Notes: a model not told the origin generated them from the letters alone. Positions 53,817 through 63,339 are shown, counted from the stretch's first letter. The stretch is DNA of 64,000 nt from Eutrophocola sp965661105 (GCA_965661105.1 CBFICR010000001.1:106102-170101); one strand, 5' to 3'. Program-made: numbers and translations.

Positions 53817-55013
53817 TTAGCTTTCCAGCAAAACCCGTGGCGTGTTCAGGGCAAACACCGAAAGGGTGGCGGCAATTACTCCGCAGATAGCGATCGCGAC
53901 AACCAGTGGCACCGGCGTGTTATTAAAGACCGCACTGACAATGGCAATACAGATAGCGCCAATAACCATCTGTAATGTGCCACCCAGAGAAGCAGCCGTA
54001 CCGGCAATGGGCCCATGATCTTCCAGCGCCAACACCATTGAGGTGGGTAACACCAATCCCAGAAAAGCATAAGTCACCAGTAATAGTCCTACCAGCAAGG
54101 GAAAACTGTCAAAACCAAGCATCACCACGCCAAACAGCAAGCAGCCAAAGAAACAGTAGCCGGCCACAGCCCACCTGATCACTTTAATAGCGCCAAAGCG
54201 GGCTTCCAGTGTTGCTGCCAGTTGACTGGCGGCAAAAAAACCAAAAGCATTCAGGGCAAACGCCAGGCTGTACTGGAAAGAAGTCAGTCCATAGTAATCC
54301 ATGTAGAGAAATGAACTGGTTGCCAGGAAAGCAAAAAAGCTGCCCATGCCCATACCGCCTATCAGGGTAAGTCCCATGTAGTGGGTATCGCGAAACAGAA
54401 CGCCAAAGGCGCTCATCATTCGACTGAATTTAAAAGGACTCCGGTTCTCAGGCAGCAGGGTTTCCCTGAGTCCAAAACGCGTCATCAGAAAACCGACAAT
54501 AGAAGCCAGAGAAACCGCCACAAAAACAGCACGCCAGCCAAAGGGAATAATCACCGCACTACCCAGTAATGGCGCAAACATCGGCGAAATAGCAATGATG
54601 ATCATGATGGTAGACATCAATCTTGTCGCTTCGTTACCGGTATAACAGTCACGAATGACGGCGCGTGGAATCGACATTACCGCCGCTGCGCCAATACCCT
54701 GAACAAAACGCATCGCTATCAGCCAGTTAATGGTGGGTGACATGGCGCAGCCAATAGAGGCCAGGGCAAACACTACCAGGCCAAAATAAAGCGGCGGTTT
54801 GCGACCAAACACATCGGATGCAGGACCATAGACCAGTTGGCTGACACCAAATGATATAAAAAAGGCCATCAGTGTCGCCTGGGATGCTGATACCGATGCC
54901 TGAAGGTCTTCGGCAATCACCGGCATTGCCGGCAAATACATATCAATCGCAAACGGGCCTATCCAGCTAAGAGACCCAAGTACCAGGGCCATTTTGATAA
55001 AATCAGATTTCAC
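53817..55013 (-). CDS. Bcr/CflA-family multidrug efflux transporter
   Basis: MFS exporter of 398 residues with 12 membrane segments. The Bcr/CflA signature is at the start (WIGPFAIDMYLPAMPVIAEDL), with the motif A-like DVFGRKPPLYFG loop after the second segment and RFVQGIGAAAVMSIPRAVIRD in the fourth. The family exports bicyclomycin, sulfonamides or small peptides; the substrate here cannot be read. It converges with the serine peptidase gene. Confidence 0.92.
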   Translation of the reverse strand: MKSDFIKMALVLGSLSWIGPFAIDMYLPAMPVIAEDLQASVSASQATLMAFFISFGVSQLVYGPASDVFGRKPPLYFGLVVFALASIGCAMSPTINWLIAMRFVQGIGAAAVMSIPRAVIRDCYTGNEATRLMSTIMIIIAISPMFAPLLGSAVIIPFGWRAVFVAVSLASIVGFLMTRFGLRETLLPENRSPFKFSRMMSAFGVLFRDTHYMGLTLIGGMGMGSFFAFLATSSFLYMDYYGLTSFQYSLAFALNAFGFFAASQLAATLEARFGAIKVIRWAVAGYCFFGCLLFGVVMLGFDSFPLLVGLLLVTYAFLGLVLPTSMVLALEDHGPIAGTAASLGGTLQMVIGAICIAIVSAVFNNTPVPLVVAIAICGVIAATLSVFALNTPRVLLES

Positions 55014-55348
55014 ACCTTAATCCCGTGTTGAATACACCGTGAGTTTTTCACAGGTGAGAATAAAAGAAGGGGGCAATTATAGTGGCGAATTTGATAATTA
55101 GTAGCACCGATTGCAAGAGTTATCCGGGCACACGCTGGAAAAATACAATCAAGGAAAGAAATAACCTTATCCATGCTATAGATGGACTTGCTCCTTGCCC
55201 TGTAAATAGTCAGCTGGTGAAGGTGGCTTTATGAGAGAGCAATCCCTTGTTGAGTTTGCTGTCTCCCATCTGATAATTCTATTAAAATATCCCGGAAGCC
55301 CAAGTTACTGCTAAAACGTTATTACTACCCGCCAGAAGGAAGCACCGG
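55014..55348. other. Divergent promoter region
   Basis: A 335-base gap between the transporter (-) and the GST gene (+). It should hold both promoters. No operator, terminator or small gene was recognised. AGGAAG just before the ATG at 55349 is a good ribosome-binding site. Confidence 0.4.
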
Positions 55349-56074
55349 ATGCCTGAAGATACCGAAATTACTCTCCATTATTTTGACGTACGTGGCCGTG
55401 GGCAATTTATACGTGGCCTGCTCACTCATCGCGACATCCCCTTTAGTGATGACCGCATCAAGCTCAATGCAGATAATTCCAACTGGCCAGATATTCGCAG
55501 TAACAGAGCTGTTAGCGGCGACTTTCAGAAACTGCCAGCGCTGCAATGGGACGATCTGATTCTTAATGAAGTCTTGGTCATTCTTGATTTTATTCAGGAA
55601 AAACTGGGGGATAACGCCCTGCTGGATGAACGCACACGAGCACAACATGCCATGCTTAGATCAAGCGCGTTTCTTGATTTACTCACGCCCTGCATCAATC
55701 TGATCTGGTGCGATATTTTTCATCCAGGCACCAATGTGGCTGACGCCACAGCTGTTCTTAAAAGACGCATTCAAATGCACCTGGCAACCGTGAATCAGAC
55801 AATGGAACAGTGGGGCTGGCTGAATGCAATGAATGATCGTGAAGTGATGGTTGCTGATGCCGTGTTATGGGAGGCACTGGATGTCATTCGACTCACCTTT
55901 GATGACAAAGTCAGTTTTGATGATCTTGATGCGCTGGCAACGTTTTATGATGCTTGCCCGGGAGCAGCAACATTCAAAAAACTGCTGGCTCTGAAACCTT
56001 CCACCATTACTGCACGACCGGGCGAAGCCCAGGCGCTGATAGCTATTCATGAGAGTTTGAATACCGAGGAATGA
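55349..56074 (+). CDS. Glutathione S-transferase-like protein
   Basis: Protein of 241 residues. The N-terminal thioredoxin-like domain has YFDVRGRGQFIRGLL, with the catalytic-type Tyr and Arg pattern of the sigma/mu/alpha classes; FQKLPALQWDD holds the cis-Pro. The C-terminal domain is helical, with MVADAVLWEALDVIRLTF in the usual place. This animal-like class is less common in bacteria than beta or nu GSTs. It is the first of two overlapping genes (ATGA with 56071). Confidence 0.85.
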   Translation: MPEDTEITLHYFDVRGRGQFIRGLLTHRDIPFSDDRIKLNADNSNWPDIRSNRAVSGDFQKLPALQWDDLILNEVLVILDFIQEKLGDNALLDERTRAQHAMLRSSAFLDLLTPCINLIWCDIFHPGTNVADATAVLKRRIQMHLATVNQTMEQWGWLNAMNDREVMVADAVLWEALDVIRLTFDDKVSFDDLDALATFYDACPGAATFKKLLALKPSTITARPGEAQALIAIHESLNTEE

Positions 56075-57093
56075 GCAGAATTCTTCCACTGATAATTTAT
56101 GTTTGCCTGTTTTTAACCGGCTGCACATCATTTTCCTCATCGAATCAATCCCATGCCGATGACCTGCCACCCGGCGAGGGAGCAAATAAACCGCTATACA
56201 ATGCTGTCTCGCTGAATGCTTCACACTGGTCACTGGTGGAAATTCAGTCCATGGATGATTCTCTTTATAAGCCAACTGACTCATCAGAGTATCTGATCAG
56301 CTTTTCACCACAGGGGAATTTCACTGCCCGTCTGGATTGCAACCAGGTGCGGGGGGACTGGACTCATACCGGAAGAAACCAGCTGGAAATTAACCCGCTT
56401 ATTTCTACCCGGGCATTTTGTGCACCTGAGTCACTTTATGACCGGGTACTCCGTGATCTGGGCTACACCCGTTCCTTTGTTCTGGAAAACAACCATTTAT
56501 TTCTGGCCACCCTGGCCGATGGCGCAATACTGGAGTTTGCACCCTACAATCCTGTGGATTTCGAAATTTCACCGTCGTTTGCCTGTGATGAAGCTCGAGG
56601 GACTGTTGAAGCAATGGTGTGCGAAGACGAAGAATTGATGAAGCTGGACTTATACCTCGATGAATTGTATCGCGCTGCATTAAAAAACTTTCCGCAAGAA
56701 GAGCTTCCTGCACTGAGGGCGTTCCAGCGCGGCTGGATTTCCGGGCGCAATGATTGCTGGAAGGACGCCAATATCAGGCGCTGTGTTGTCGATGAATATC
56801 TCACTCGCCTGAGTGAGCTGGAAGTAAAAACCGGATATTTAATAGCACCGAAAGCGGTAAATTTCATGTGCGCTGAAGATAATCTGCTCAGTGTCTATTT
56901 TTATAAAACAGCGGTAAAACCATTGGCGGTGCTAAATATGAATCAGCAACAGATATTTACCTGGCTCAATCCTTCAGCAAGCGGCTCGCGTTATGCAGGA
57001 CAAAATATTGAGTTCTGGCAAAAGGGAACTGAGGCAATCCTGACGACACTGGAAGATAAACAGGACTGCCAACTGCAGACTTCCCTGCGTTAA
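56071..57093 (+). CDS. Lipoprotein with META, LprI-like and MliC-like domains
   Basis: Lipoprotein of 340 residues (LFLTGCTS, Cys18). Three domains follow. Residues 48-150 are META/HslJ-like (HWSLVEIQSM, LISFSPQGNFTARLDCNQVRGDW). Residues 165-255 are LprI/DUF1311-like (FACDEARGTVEAMVCEDEEL, LRAFQRGWISGRNDCW, RRCVVDEY, with the conserved Cys pairs). Residues 265-340 are MliC-like (VNFMCAEDNLLSVYFY, ASGSRYAGQNIEFWQKGTEA, final Cys). LprI and MliC bind and inhibit lysozymes, so this should be a compound lysozyme inhibitor protecting the wall. The combination of all three in one protein is unusual. Confidence 0.8.
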   Translation: MSRILPLIIYVCLFLTGCTSFSSSNQSHADDLPPGEGANKPLYNAVSLNASHWSLVEIQSMDDSLYKPTDSSEYLISFSPQGNFTARLDCNQVRGDWTHTGRNQLEINPLISTRAFCAPESLYDRVLRDLGYTRSFVLENNHLFLATLADGAILEFAPYNPVDFEISPSFACDEARGTVEAMVCEDEELMKLDLYLDELYRAALKNFPQEELPALRAFQRGWISGRNDCWKDANIRRCVVDEYLTRLSELEVKTGYLIAPKAVNFMCAEDNLLSVYFYKTAVKPLAVLNMNQQQIFTWLNPSASGSRYAGQNIEFWQKGTEAILTTLEDKQDCQLQTSLR

Positions 57094-57114
57094 TCGCGGC
57101 AAAACCGGTTTCAA

Positions 57115-57831
57115 TCAAGGTGAAACACCGGCACCGACAATGCTTACTGCCTCAATCATAATCGGCTTGGTCGCCAGGGAATCCAGGTAAGCAGCGCCAT
57201 CATTCCACAAGCGACCCTGGTCAAGTCCACCGCCAGGTTCACCAACCGGAATAAAGCCATCCACCGCCTCCATTCCCGAGACCACTTTACCAAAAACAGT
57301 AAAGTTATAACGCGGTTCAGCGAGTCTGTTGTTCTCTATAGTGTTAATAAATACCTGGGTAGAGTTGGTATCCGGTCCGGCCTTGGCAAAAGCCAGGGTA
57401 CCGCGCTCCAGAGCAAACAGACTGGGATCGTCATCGAAGTTATTGTCCTGCCATTGCGGATAATTATCGCGCCAGTTGATCCCAAACTGGGCAACGAAGT
57501 CAGGCACCACACGAAATACCGGCGTAGCATCGTAGAATCCGGCCTCGACCAACTCAAGAAAACGCTCTGCCGCATTGGGGGCTGCTTCAGGATAAATCTC
57601 GATGACTATCTCACCTGATCCTGTTTGCATCAGCACAGTGGTTTTTTTCGTTAATTCTGGAACGAGATCTTCTTTACCAGGCAGCGGGTCCAGAGATATT
57701 GTCATGTCGCTCACCGTCTGCTCATTGAAAGACGCATCGGCTGTCATACTGTCGGTACTACTACTGCTGTTATCTTGCCCTCCGCAGGCAATAAGCTGCA
57801 GGATAAAAAGCAGTGTAATTATTTTCTTCAT
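57115..57831 (-). CDS. Cyclophilin-type peptidyl-prolyl isomerase lipoprotein
   Basis: Protein of 238 residues with a lipoprotein signal (LFILQLIACGGQ, Cys16) and a Ser-rich linker. The cyclophilin domain starts at residue 67 (MQTGSGEIVIEIYPEAAPNA) and has the catalytic FRVVPDFVAQFG; the usual GDxxxGxG segment is altered (INWRDNYPQWQD). A Gln-Ile replacement in the core STQVFINT is minor. It should fold envelope proteins. It lies 15 bases downstream of dacB. Confidence 0.9.
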   Translation of the reverse strand: MKKIITLLFILQLIACGGQDNSSSSTDSMTADASFNEQTVSDMTISLDPLPGKEDLVPELTKKTTVLMQTGSGEIVIEIYPEAAPNAAERFLELVEAGFYDATPVFRVVPDFVAQFGINWRDNYPQWQDNNFDDDPSLFALERGTLAFAKAGPDTNSTQVFINTIENNRLAEPRYNFTVFGKVVSGMEAVDGFIPVGEPGGGLDQGRLWNDGAAYLDSLATKPIMIEAVSIVGAGVSP

Positions 57832-57846
57832 TTTTCAAATTCCAAC

Positions 57847-59316
57847 TTATTGTGAATAGACCCAGATCAGCAGTGCATCCAGTAACTCAGTGCCCGGGCC
57901 TCGATCAGCCAGTTCATGATTCACCATACCTGTTACTGCAAAAACCCGGTTACTTTGTGAATAGACAAAACCATTTACCGCCGATACCTCATCAAGAGAG
58001 CCGGTTTTTACATGCATGCGACCAGACATCTTCGATCCCCGTGCCCGGTTGCGCATGGTGCCGTCCATACCGTTGAGCGGCAACGACGCTACATACTCTG
58101 GCATATAGGGACTGACCCAGGCACTTTGCATGACTTTGTTGAGCAATGCTGCTGTGACGCGCGTATCTCGTGACAGCCCGGCACCATTAGTCAACAACAA
58201 CTGATTTGAGTCGAGGCTTTTCAGTTCCAGGTAGTTATTGACCGCCTGAATACCCTTTTCCACCGTTGCCGGCGGACCCAGAATTTCTGCGCCCAGTGTC
58301 AGTAGCAAATGTCTGGTCATCAGGTTATTACTGAATTTATTGATGGACTTGATGACATCGGACATGGGCACTGAATTCCAGATAACAATGGGGTCAAGCT
58401 CATCCGGAACAGCCCCCCGACGTAAATCTCCATCCAGCTGACCACCCAGTTCTGTCCACAACTCCATGAACAGACCAAAGGTATAATCCGGTGCATCCAG
58501 TACTTCCCTGACCATCTGGTAGCGCGGGCATCGTGACGGAAACTGCCCTTCAAAAATCACTTCTGAAGGATCAGCAGGATTCAAATTAAAGCTGATACCG
58601 CGCTGATAGCCACCACAGGATCTATTGACCTGACGCAGACGGTTGCTGATTTTCACATTGGGTAAGCGGGGATCGGTGTGAATGATAACATCGCGGCCAT
58701 TGGTATGGGGGTAAAAGAAAAAGGTCATGGCCTGGAAGTTGGCGATAATGGCATTGGGATTGGTATTGTAGGCACGACCACTTTGATTATCGATAAGCTC
58801 TGCATTCTCCACAGAGGCATCAAAGTAGGATCCATCCAGCACCAGGTTGCCGGTGATATGGTCAACACCACTGCGTTGCAGGGACTTCAGCATCGCTCGC
58901 AACTGATCTTCCAGCAGAAAGGGATCTCCTCCCCCTTTCATCAACAAATCACCTCGTAGCACGCCGTTTTCAATGGGTCCCAGGGCATAGAGCTCGGTCT
59001 GCCAGGTAAAGGCAGGCCCTAATGATTCCAGCGCAGCAAATGTAGTCAGGGTCTTGATTGCTGATGCGGGATTCATTGGAAGATCGGCGTTTACAGACAA
59101 ACTGGGGTTATCCTGACCCACTTCCTGAACATAAAAACTGTAGCTGGATGACGGCAAATTGTGGCCATCAATCACCAGCTGAATGCGTTCGGGGATAATA
59201 TTGTTTTGCGCGTCAGCTGCCTGTGCCAGGCTGATAAAAGAGTGCACGAAAGACAAAGCAATCAGCGCAACAAGAGAAAGCTGCCGAGAGAACAAGCACT
59301 TGAAAAATTTTTCCAT
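57847..59316 (-). CDS. dacB: D-alanyl-D-alanine carboxypeptidase/endopeptidase PBP4
   Basis: Peptidoglycan hydrolase of 489 residues with a signal peptide (cleavage near AQAADA). Motifs: SAIK (Ser85, nucleophile, Lys88) in MNPASAIKTLTTFA, SNN in NKFSNNLMTRHLLL, and KTG in MHVKTGSLDEVSAV. The large inserted domain between SxxK and SxN typical of PBP4 is present. It cleaves cross-links and terminal D-Ala in the periplasm. It is 36 bases downstream of the PQQ dehydrogenase, so it may share its transcript. Confidence 0.92.
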   Translation of the reverse strand: MEKFFKCLFSRQLSLVALIALSFVHSFISLAQAADAQNNIIPERIQLVIDGHNLPSSSYSFYVQEVGQDNPSLSVNADLPMNPASAIKTLTTFAALESLGPAFTWQTELYALGPIENGVLRGDLLMKGGGDPFLLEDQLRAMLKSLQRSGVDHITGNLVLDGSYFDASVENAELIDNQSGRAYNTNPNAIIANFQAMTFFFYPHTNGRDVIIHTDPRLPNVKISNRLRQVNRSCGGYQRGISFNLNPADPSEVIFEGQFPSRCPRYQMVREVLDAPDYTFGLFMELWTELGGQLDGDLRRGAVPDELDPIVIWNSVPMSDVIKSINKFSNNLMTRHLLLTLGAEILGPPATVEKGIQAVNNYLELKSLDSNQLLLTNGAGLSRDTRVTAALLNKVMQSAWVSPYMPEYVASLPLNGMDGTMRNRARGSKMSGRMHVKTGSLDEVSAVNGFVYSQSNRVFAVTGMVNHELADRGPGTELLDALLIWVYSQ

Positions 59317-59352
59317 GGTTTTTACATCGAACCCTGTTCTTGCTTCTTTACT

Positions 59353-60963
59353 TTAATCAGGCAGCGCAAAGGTGAACAACGCTGTCCCTGCGGCAATGGC
59401 AATATACTGTTTGCCATTAACAGCATAGGACATGGGCGCCGCATTTACCTGCCCGCCAAGGTTGGCTTTCCAGAGCAGTTCACCACTGCTGGCATCCAGC
59501 GCCACGAAGTAACCGTCCTTACCGCCGCCAAAAACAAGATCACCATCAGTCGAGAGTACCCCGCCCCAGGTAATATTGCCCAGATCGAACTCCCACACCG
59601 CATCCAGGGTGTCCGGATGATAGGCACGAATGACGCCCCAGGCTTCCTCATTGTTGTTCAGGAAAGGTTCCAGCGCGACATCGCCCATGGTGGTCTGGCG
59701 TCGATTAACACCCAGTGCCTGGGGAAACTGACCCTCGATAGCCATGATGCCTGAATCCTCCCAATGCGCAACATAGTAAAGATCATGCTTTGGACTGTAA
59801 GCTGTGGGAGCCCAGTTGATGGCCCCATGGACATGGGGACGGATAACCGTTCCTTCCACTGAAGGCACCATGCCAGGCACTCGAATCGGACGTCCCGATT
59901 CATCAAAACCGCTCATCCAGTTAACGTTGACATAGGGTTTGCCATGGAGGAATTCACCAGTCACGCGGTCCAGAACATACATCAGGCCATTACGATTGGC
60001 CCACAGCATAAGTTTGCGCAAGCGACCATCCCATTGCCGGTCCACCAGAACGGGTACCTGAGTGGAATCATAGTCCATCTCATCATGGGGCGTGAACTGG
60101 TAATGCCATTTTATTTCTCCGGTGTCTGCATCAAACGCCACCACACTGTCACTATAAAGATTATCACCGAGCCTTGAACGGCCATCCCAGTCGGGCGCCG
60201 GATTACCGGTTCCCCAATACACCAGATTGGCTTCGTGATCATAGGCGCCGGCATTCCAGATAGCGGCTCCACCGGTTTGCCAGGAATCTCCGGACCAGGA
60301 TTCATGCCCGGGCTCACCGGGCCCGGGAATGGTATAGGTCTTCCAGATCTCGGCACCTGAGTTGACATCATAGGCGGCCACATAACCGCGAATACCGAGG
60401 TCGCCACCGGCGGTGCCGATATAGACTTTATCTTCAACTACCATGGGCGGCATGGTGATGGAATACAGCGCATCGGGATCGGCCACTTCAGTATTCCAGA
60501 TCAGATTGCCACTGCGGGCATCAATCGCCAGCAAACGTCCATCCACAGTACCCATGAATAGTGTATTGCCGAGAATCGCCAGGCCCCTGTTAACCCGCCC
60601 GCAACAGGTTCGTGCCGGTGCCGGCTCATGGTTATAGGTCCAGAATATTCTGCCTGTCGCCGCATCAAGAGCAATGACGTCATTGGGAGCCTGCACGGTA
60701 TACAGAACACCATCCACGACCAAAGGCGTGGCTTCAAATTTTTCCAGTGATCGGGCCTGCCACACCCACTGCAATTCTAGCTCAGCGACATTGCCGGTGT
60801 TGACCTGATCAAGACCACTGTGGCGCTGGTTAAAAAGATTTTGTGAATAGCTGAGCCAGTTAGCGTCGTTATCAGCACTTAAAATGTCATCAAAACTGAC
60901 TTGTGAAAACCCCGCTTGACTTACCAGCAGGGCAACAATCAATAGCACACTATTTTTTTTCAT
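59353..60963 (-). CDS. PQQ-dependent alcohol dehydrogenase
   Basis: Exported quinoprotein of 536 residues with an eight-bladed propeller and several W-motifs. Vicinal disulfide Cys120-Cys121 in ARTCCGRVNRG. Metal and catalytic region: AGGDLGIRGYV (Asp188 where most relatives have Glu), GTGNPAPDWD (Asn254), and HDEMDYDSTQ (Asp297 and Asp299). The D-x-D pair is found in lanthanide-dependent enzymes but also in some calcium enzymes. It lacks a fused haem domain; the dihaem cytochrome gene overlaps it upstream by 4 bases and is the likely electron acceptor. The substrate alcohol is unknown. Confidence 0.9.
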   Translation of the reverse strand: MKKNSVLLIVALLVSQAGFSQVSFDDILSADNDANWLSYSQNLFNQRHSGLDQVNTGNVAELELQWVWQARSLEKFEATPLVVDGVLYTVQAPNDVIALDAATGRIFWTYNHEPAPARTCCGRVNRGLAILGNTLFMGTVDGRLLAIDARSGNLIWNTEVADPDALYSITMPPMVVEDKVYIGTAGGDLGIRGYVAAYDVNSGAEIWKTYTIPGPGEPGHESWSGDSWQTGGAAIWNAGAYDHEANLVYWGTGNPAPDWDGRSRLGDNLYSDSVVAFDADTGEIKWHYQFTPHDEMDYDSTQVPVLVDRQWDGRLRKLMLWANRNGLMYVLDRVTGEFLHGKPYVNVNWMSGFDESGRPIRVPGMVPSVEGTVIRPHVHGAINWAPTAYSPKHDLYYVAHWEDSGIMAIEGQFPQALGVNRRQTTMGDVALEPFLNNNEEAWGVIRAYHPDTLDAVWEFDLGNITWGGVLSTDGDLVFGGGKDGYFVALDASSGELLWKANLGGQVNAAPMSYAVNGKQYIAIAAGTALFTFALPD

Positions 60964-61760
60964 TGTGCGGCACCCCGGCGTAGCGTGGACAGATAAGCCA
61001 CCAGATCGGCAATCTCCTGTGGCGTGTAGCCTGTCGCCAGTGAAGGCATATCCGGGCTGGAAAACCCGAATGAAACCAGCTGACTCTTTTCAAATGAGCG
61101 CAGTCTTTCATTGCTATCGAGCATCTGGACAGTAAAGGCATCATGATTAAGCAGGCGACCGGAAACCATTTCCCCATTCGACGTCTGCACGGAATAAAAA
61201 CGGTTGCCAGGTTGCACTTCGCTATTGGGCTCAAGCAGTGACTGTTCAAGTTCCGCCGCGGATCTAACCAGGGCAATACTGCTCAGGTCCGGACCCAGAA
61301 CAGAACCTCTGCCATTAATCATATGGCAGTCCATACATTCACCCCTGCCCTCATACAATGTTTTGCCCCGTGCCACATTACCGCCAGGTGAAGCGTTATC
61401 GCTTTCCCCCAGACTACGCAGATAAGCGACAAGCATGTAAGCCTGTTCTTCGGTGACTCGCGGTGTTGGCGGCATTGGCGTATTGGGAATGCCCTTCATG
61501 ATGATACTGGCAATTTCCTCATCGGAATAAGGCTGACGAAAGTTGTTATGTCCCAGATCCACCTGACTTATCAGATCACCGTCAGGTCCATGACAATTTG
61601 CACAGTAATCCCGAAAGGCTCGCTCGCCACTTAGCAGATCAGCGCCGGTTTCATGTTGCGCCAGACTTGAAGGGCTCGTAGTAACAACAAGCATAACGGC
61701 AAGAACAGACAAGCATGTCCACAATCGGTTCACAGGAAAAAGTGCTGATGATAAATTCAC
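60960..61760 (-). CDS. Dihaem cytochrome c, partner of the PQQ dehydrogenase
   Basis: Exported cytochrome of 266 residues with two haem-binding motifs: CANCH (53-57) and CMDCH (142-146). Met ligands are plausible in NTPMPPTP and near PDMPSLATG. The second half also contains a segment (NRFYSVQTSNGEMVSGRLLN) typical of cytochromes fused with heme-binding domains in Planctomycete-like proteins. The start is a GTG at 61760. The 4-base overlap with the PQQ gene supports a direct electron-transfer pair. Confidence 0.87.
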   Translation of the reverse strand: MNLSSALFPVNRLWTCLSVLAVMLVVTTSPSSLAQHETGADLLSGERAFRDYCANCHGPDGDLISQVDLGHNNFRQPYSDEEIASIIMKGIPNTPMPPTPRVTEEQAYMLVAYLRSLGESDNASPGGNVARGKTLYEGRGECMDCHMINGRGSVLGPDLSSIALVRSAAELEQSLLEPNSEVQPGNRFYSVQTSNGEMVSGRLLNHDAFTVQMLDSNERLRSFEKSQLVSFGFSSPDMPSLATGYTPQEIADLVAYLSTLRRGAAQ

Positions 61761-61764
61761 AGGA

Positions 61765-62220
61765 CTATTGAGCTGCTTCAGCTTCGGCGCGCGAGGTATA
61801 CCCCTGCTTCACCCATTCTTCCCAGTCAGGACTTGGACCACAGCCACCATCATTGGGAGAGTAGAAAGTTCCCTGGGCATCGATAATATAACCCAACGCG
61901 CCACCAGGGCGGCCGTCATGAAGTGGACAATAGACCACGCTTACCGTCTGCCCGGGCTGAAACGTGAAACCGTTCATGCCGGGAGAACGGGACATCACTG
62001 CTGGCGGTGCGGCACCTTCCAGGCTGTAAAGTGTGCCATCCCGGGTTTCCATGTACAGGGCAATATGGGGGCTGTTAAATGCCCAGCGTCTTATTGTACC
62101 TGTCAGAAACTCTTCGCGGGAACGGTCAAACATGGCAAAACTGTGGTGAGCCATGGCACTTTCCAAACCAGTGGTCATCAAAAATCCGCTTACTGCTAAA
62201 ATTTTTATTGCCGTATTCAT
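61765..62220 (-). CDS. DUF6152 family exported protein
   Basis: Protein of 151 residues with a signal peptide ending before AHHSFAMFD. The segment FLTGTIRRWAFNSPHIALYM and the FQPGQTVSVVYCPL strand match the DUF6152 members at 13605 and 30184. A good AGGGAG ribosome-binding site precedes the ATG. It sits between a W-[DE]-x-D-family gene (27 bases) and the cytochrome gene (4 bases), so it is part of the PQQ dehydrogenase operon. Confidence 0.85.
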   Translation of the reverse strand: MNTAIKILAVSGFLMTTGLESAMAHHSFAMFDRSREEFLTGTIRRWAFNSPHIALYMETRDGTLYSLEGAAPPAVMSRSPGMNGFTFQPGQTVSVVYCPLHDGRPGGALGYIIDAQGTFYSPNDGGCGPSPDWEEWVKQGYTSRAEAEAAQ

Positions 62221-62247
62221 TTATGGACTCCCTGGATATCCCGGTGC

Positions 62248-63270
62248 TTACTGGAGATCATCATTAAAAATAGGACTTTTTTCCTGCCCTGCCAGTCCCG
62301 CGGGCAGATCGGGATTACGCAGCCGATCATTGCCACGCGGATCCACATAGCCATCTTCTCCCGGTAAGCGATACTGGGTTGAAGGTCTACCCTCGTCGTC
62401 AAACGTCAGGTAGGTATTATCATTTTGGGCACACTCCCAGTAACGCATCCTGAAACCAAGTGCCTGAAGGTCTTGCCGTGGCCGAAAAGTGTATACCACT
62501 GTTATCGGTTCAACCAAACTCAGCGCATCATAAAAAGTGACATTATTGACCAGTCTTTTGGTGCCATTGTTCAGAGTTTCCATACGCCAGACTTCCACTG
62601 TTTCAAACTGGTTGCTGGTTGGTGGCGTTCCACGGAAATAATCCGATGGATAAATATCAACAGTATGTACGATCAACATATCATCCACCCAGAAGCCAAT
62701 GGAATCGCCAGCAGCATAATGGGTACCATCAATATTCTTGTGTTCCTGGTTGATGTAGATTCGACGCGTGTCATTACCCAGATCATTGGTCCACCAGGAC
62801 TGGCTTGGTGTATTGATGAATTCCCGCACGTAAGGTTCGAGCAACCAGCGTGGCATGCCGGCAGGCTCACATGAGGTCAGGCGGTCATAGTCTACGCCAA
62901 GATCCCGTCGATACTGGAATGCGGCTTCGTATTCCGGCGTCAGGACGCCCTCTTTTATTACCACATTCTCGCCTTCACCAAAGGGACCAATGGGGCTGCC
63001 ATCCAGCGACTCCAGAAACAGCTGGTTGCCGCTGTTATTCCCTTGTGCAGACCACAAGCCCTCCCACTTCGGCACGCTATCATAGGTATGGGAAGTACCT
63101 CCATTATGGGTGTTATATAAATATTCATAATGTGCAGTGGAAGTCGCGAAACGCTGGGGTGGCGGAACTACGTCCGGCAATTGCGCCCTTGGCCCAGGCT
63201 GGGCCTGAAGCAGAGTTGAGACAAGCAGCATTATCACTGCCTGAACGAACTTATTAACCATGTTTTTCAT
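62248..63270 (-). CDS. Exported W-[DE]-x-D-family protein
   Basis: Protein of 340 residues with a signal peptide (cleavage near LLQAQ). It contains IGFWVDDMLIVHTVDI and VTFYDALSLVEPITVVYTFR, aligning with the family motifs in 13605, 22126, 30732 and 36915, though the GD of WDGD is replaced by DD. The N-terminal part includes YNTHNGGTSHTYDSVPKWEG. It precedes a DUF6152 gene by 27 bases in the same operon, matching the fused pair at 13605. Function unknown. Confidence 0.75.
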   Translation of the reverse strand: MKNMVNKFVQAVIMLLVSTLLQAQPGPRAQLPDVVPPPQRFATSTAHYEYLYNTHNGGTSHTYDSVPKWEGLWSAQGNNSGNQLFLESLDGSPIGPFGEGENVVIKEGVLTPEYEAAFQYRRDLGVDYDRLTSCEPAGMPRWLLEPYVREFINTPSQSWWTNDLGNDTRRIYINQEHKNIDGTHYAAGDSIGFWVDDMLIVHTVDIYPSDYFRGTPPTSNQFETVEVWRMETLNNGTKRLVNNVTFYDALSLVEPITVVYTFRPRQDLQALGFRMRYWECAQNDNTYLTFDDEGRPSTQYRLPGEDGYVDPRGNDRLRNPDLPAGLAGQEKSPIFNDDLQ

Positions 63271-63339
63271 TTACGCCCCCCGTCCCAGGTAAATCATTAA
63301 AACTGAATATTATTATTTTCTATAGCTATTTTTTATCCT

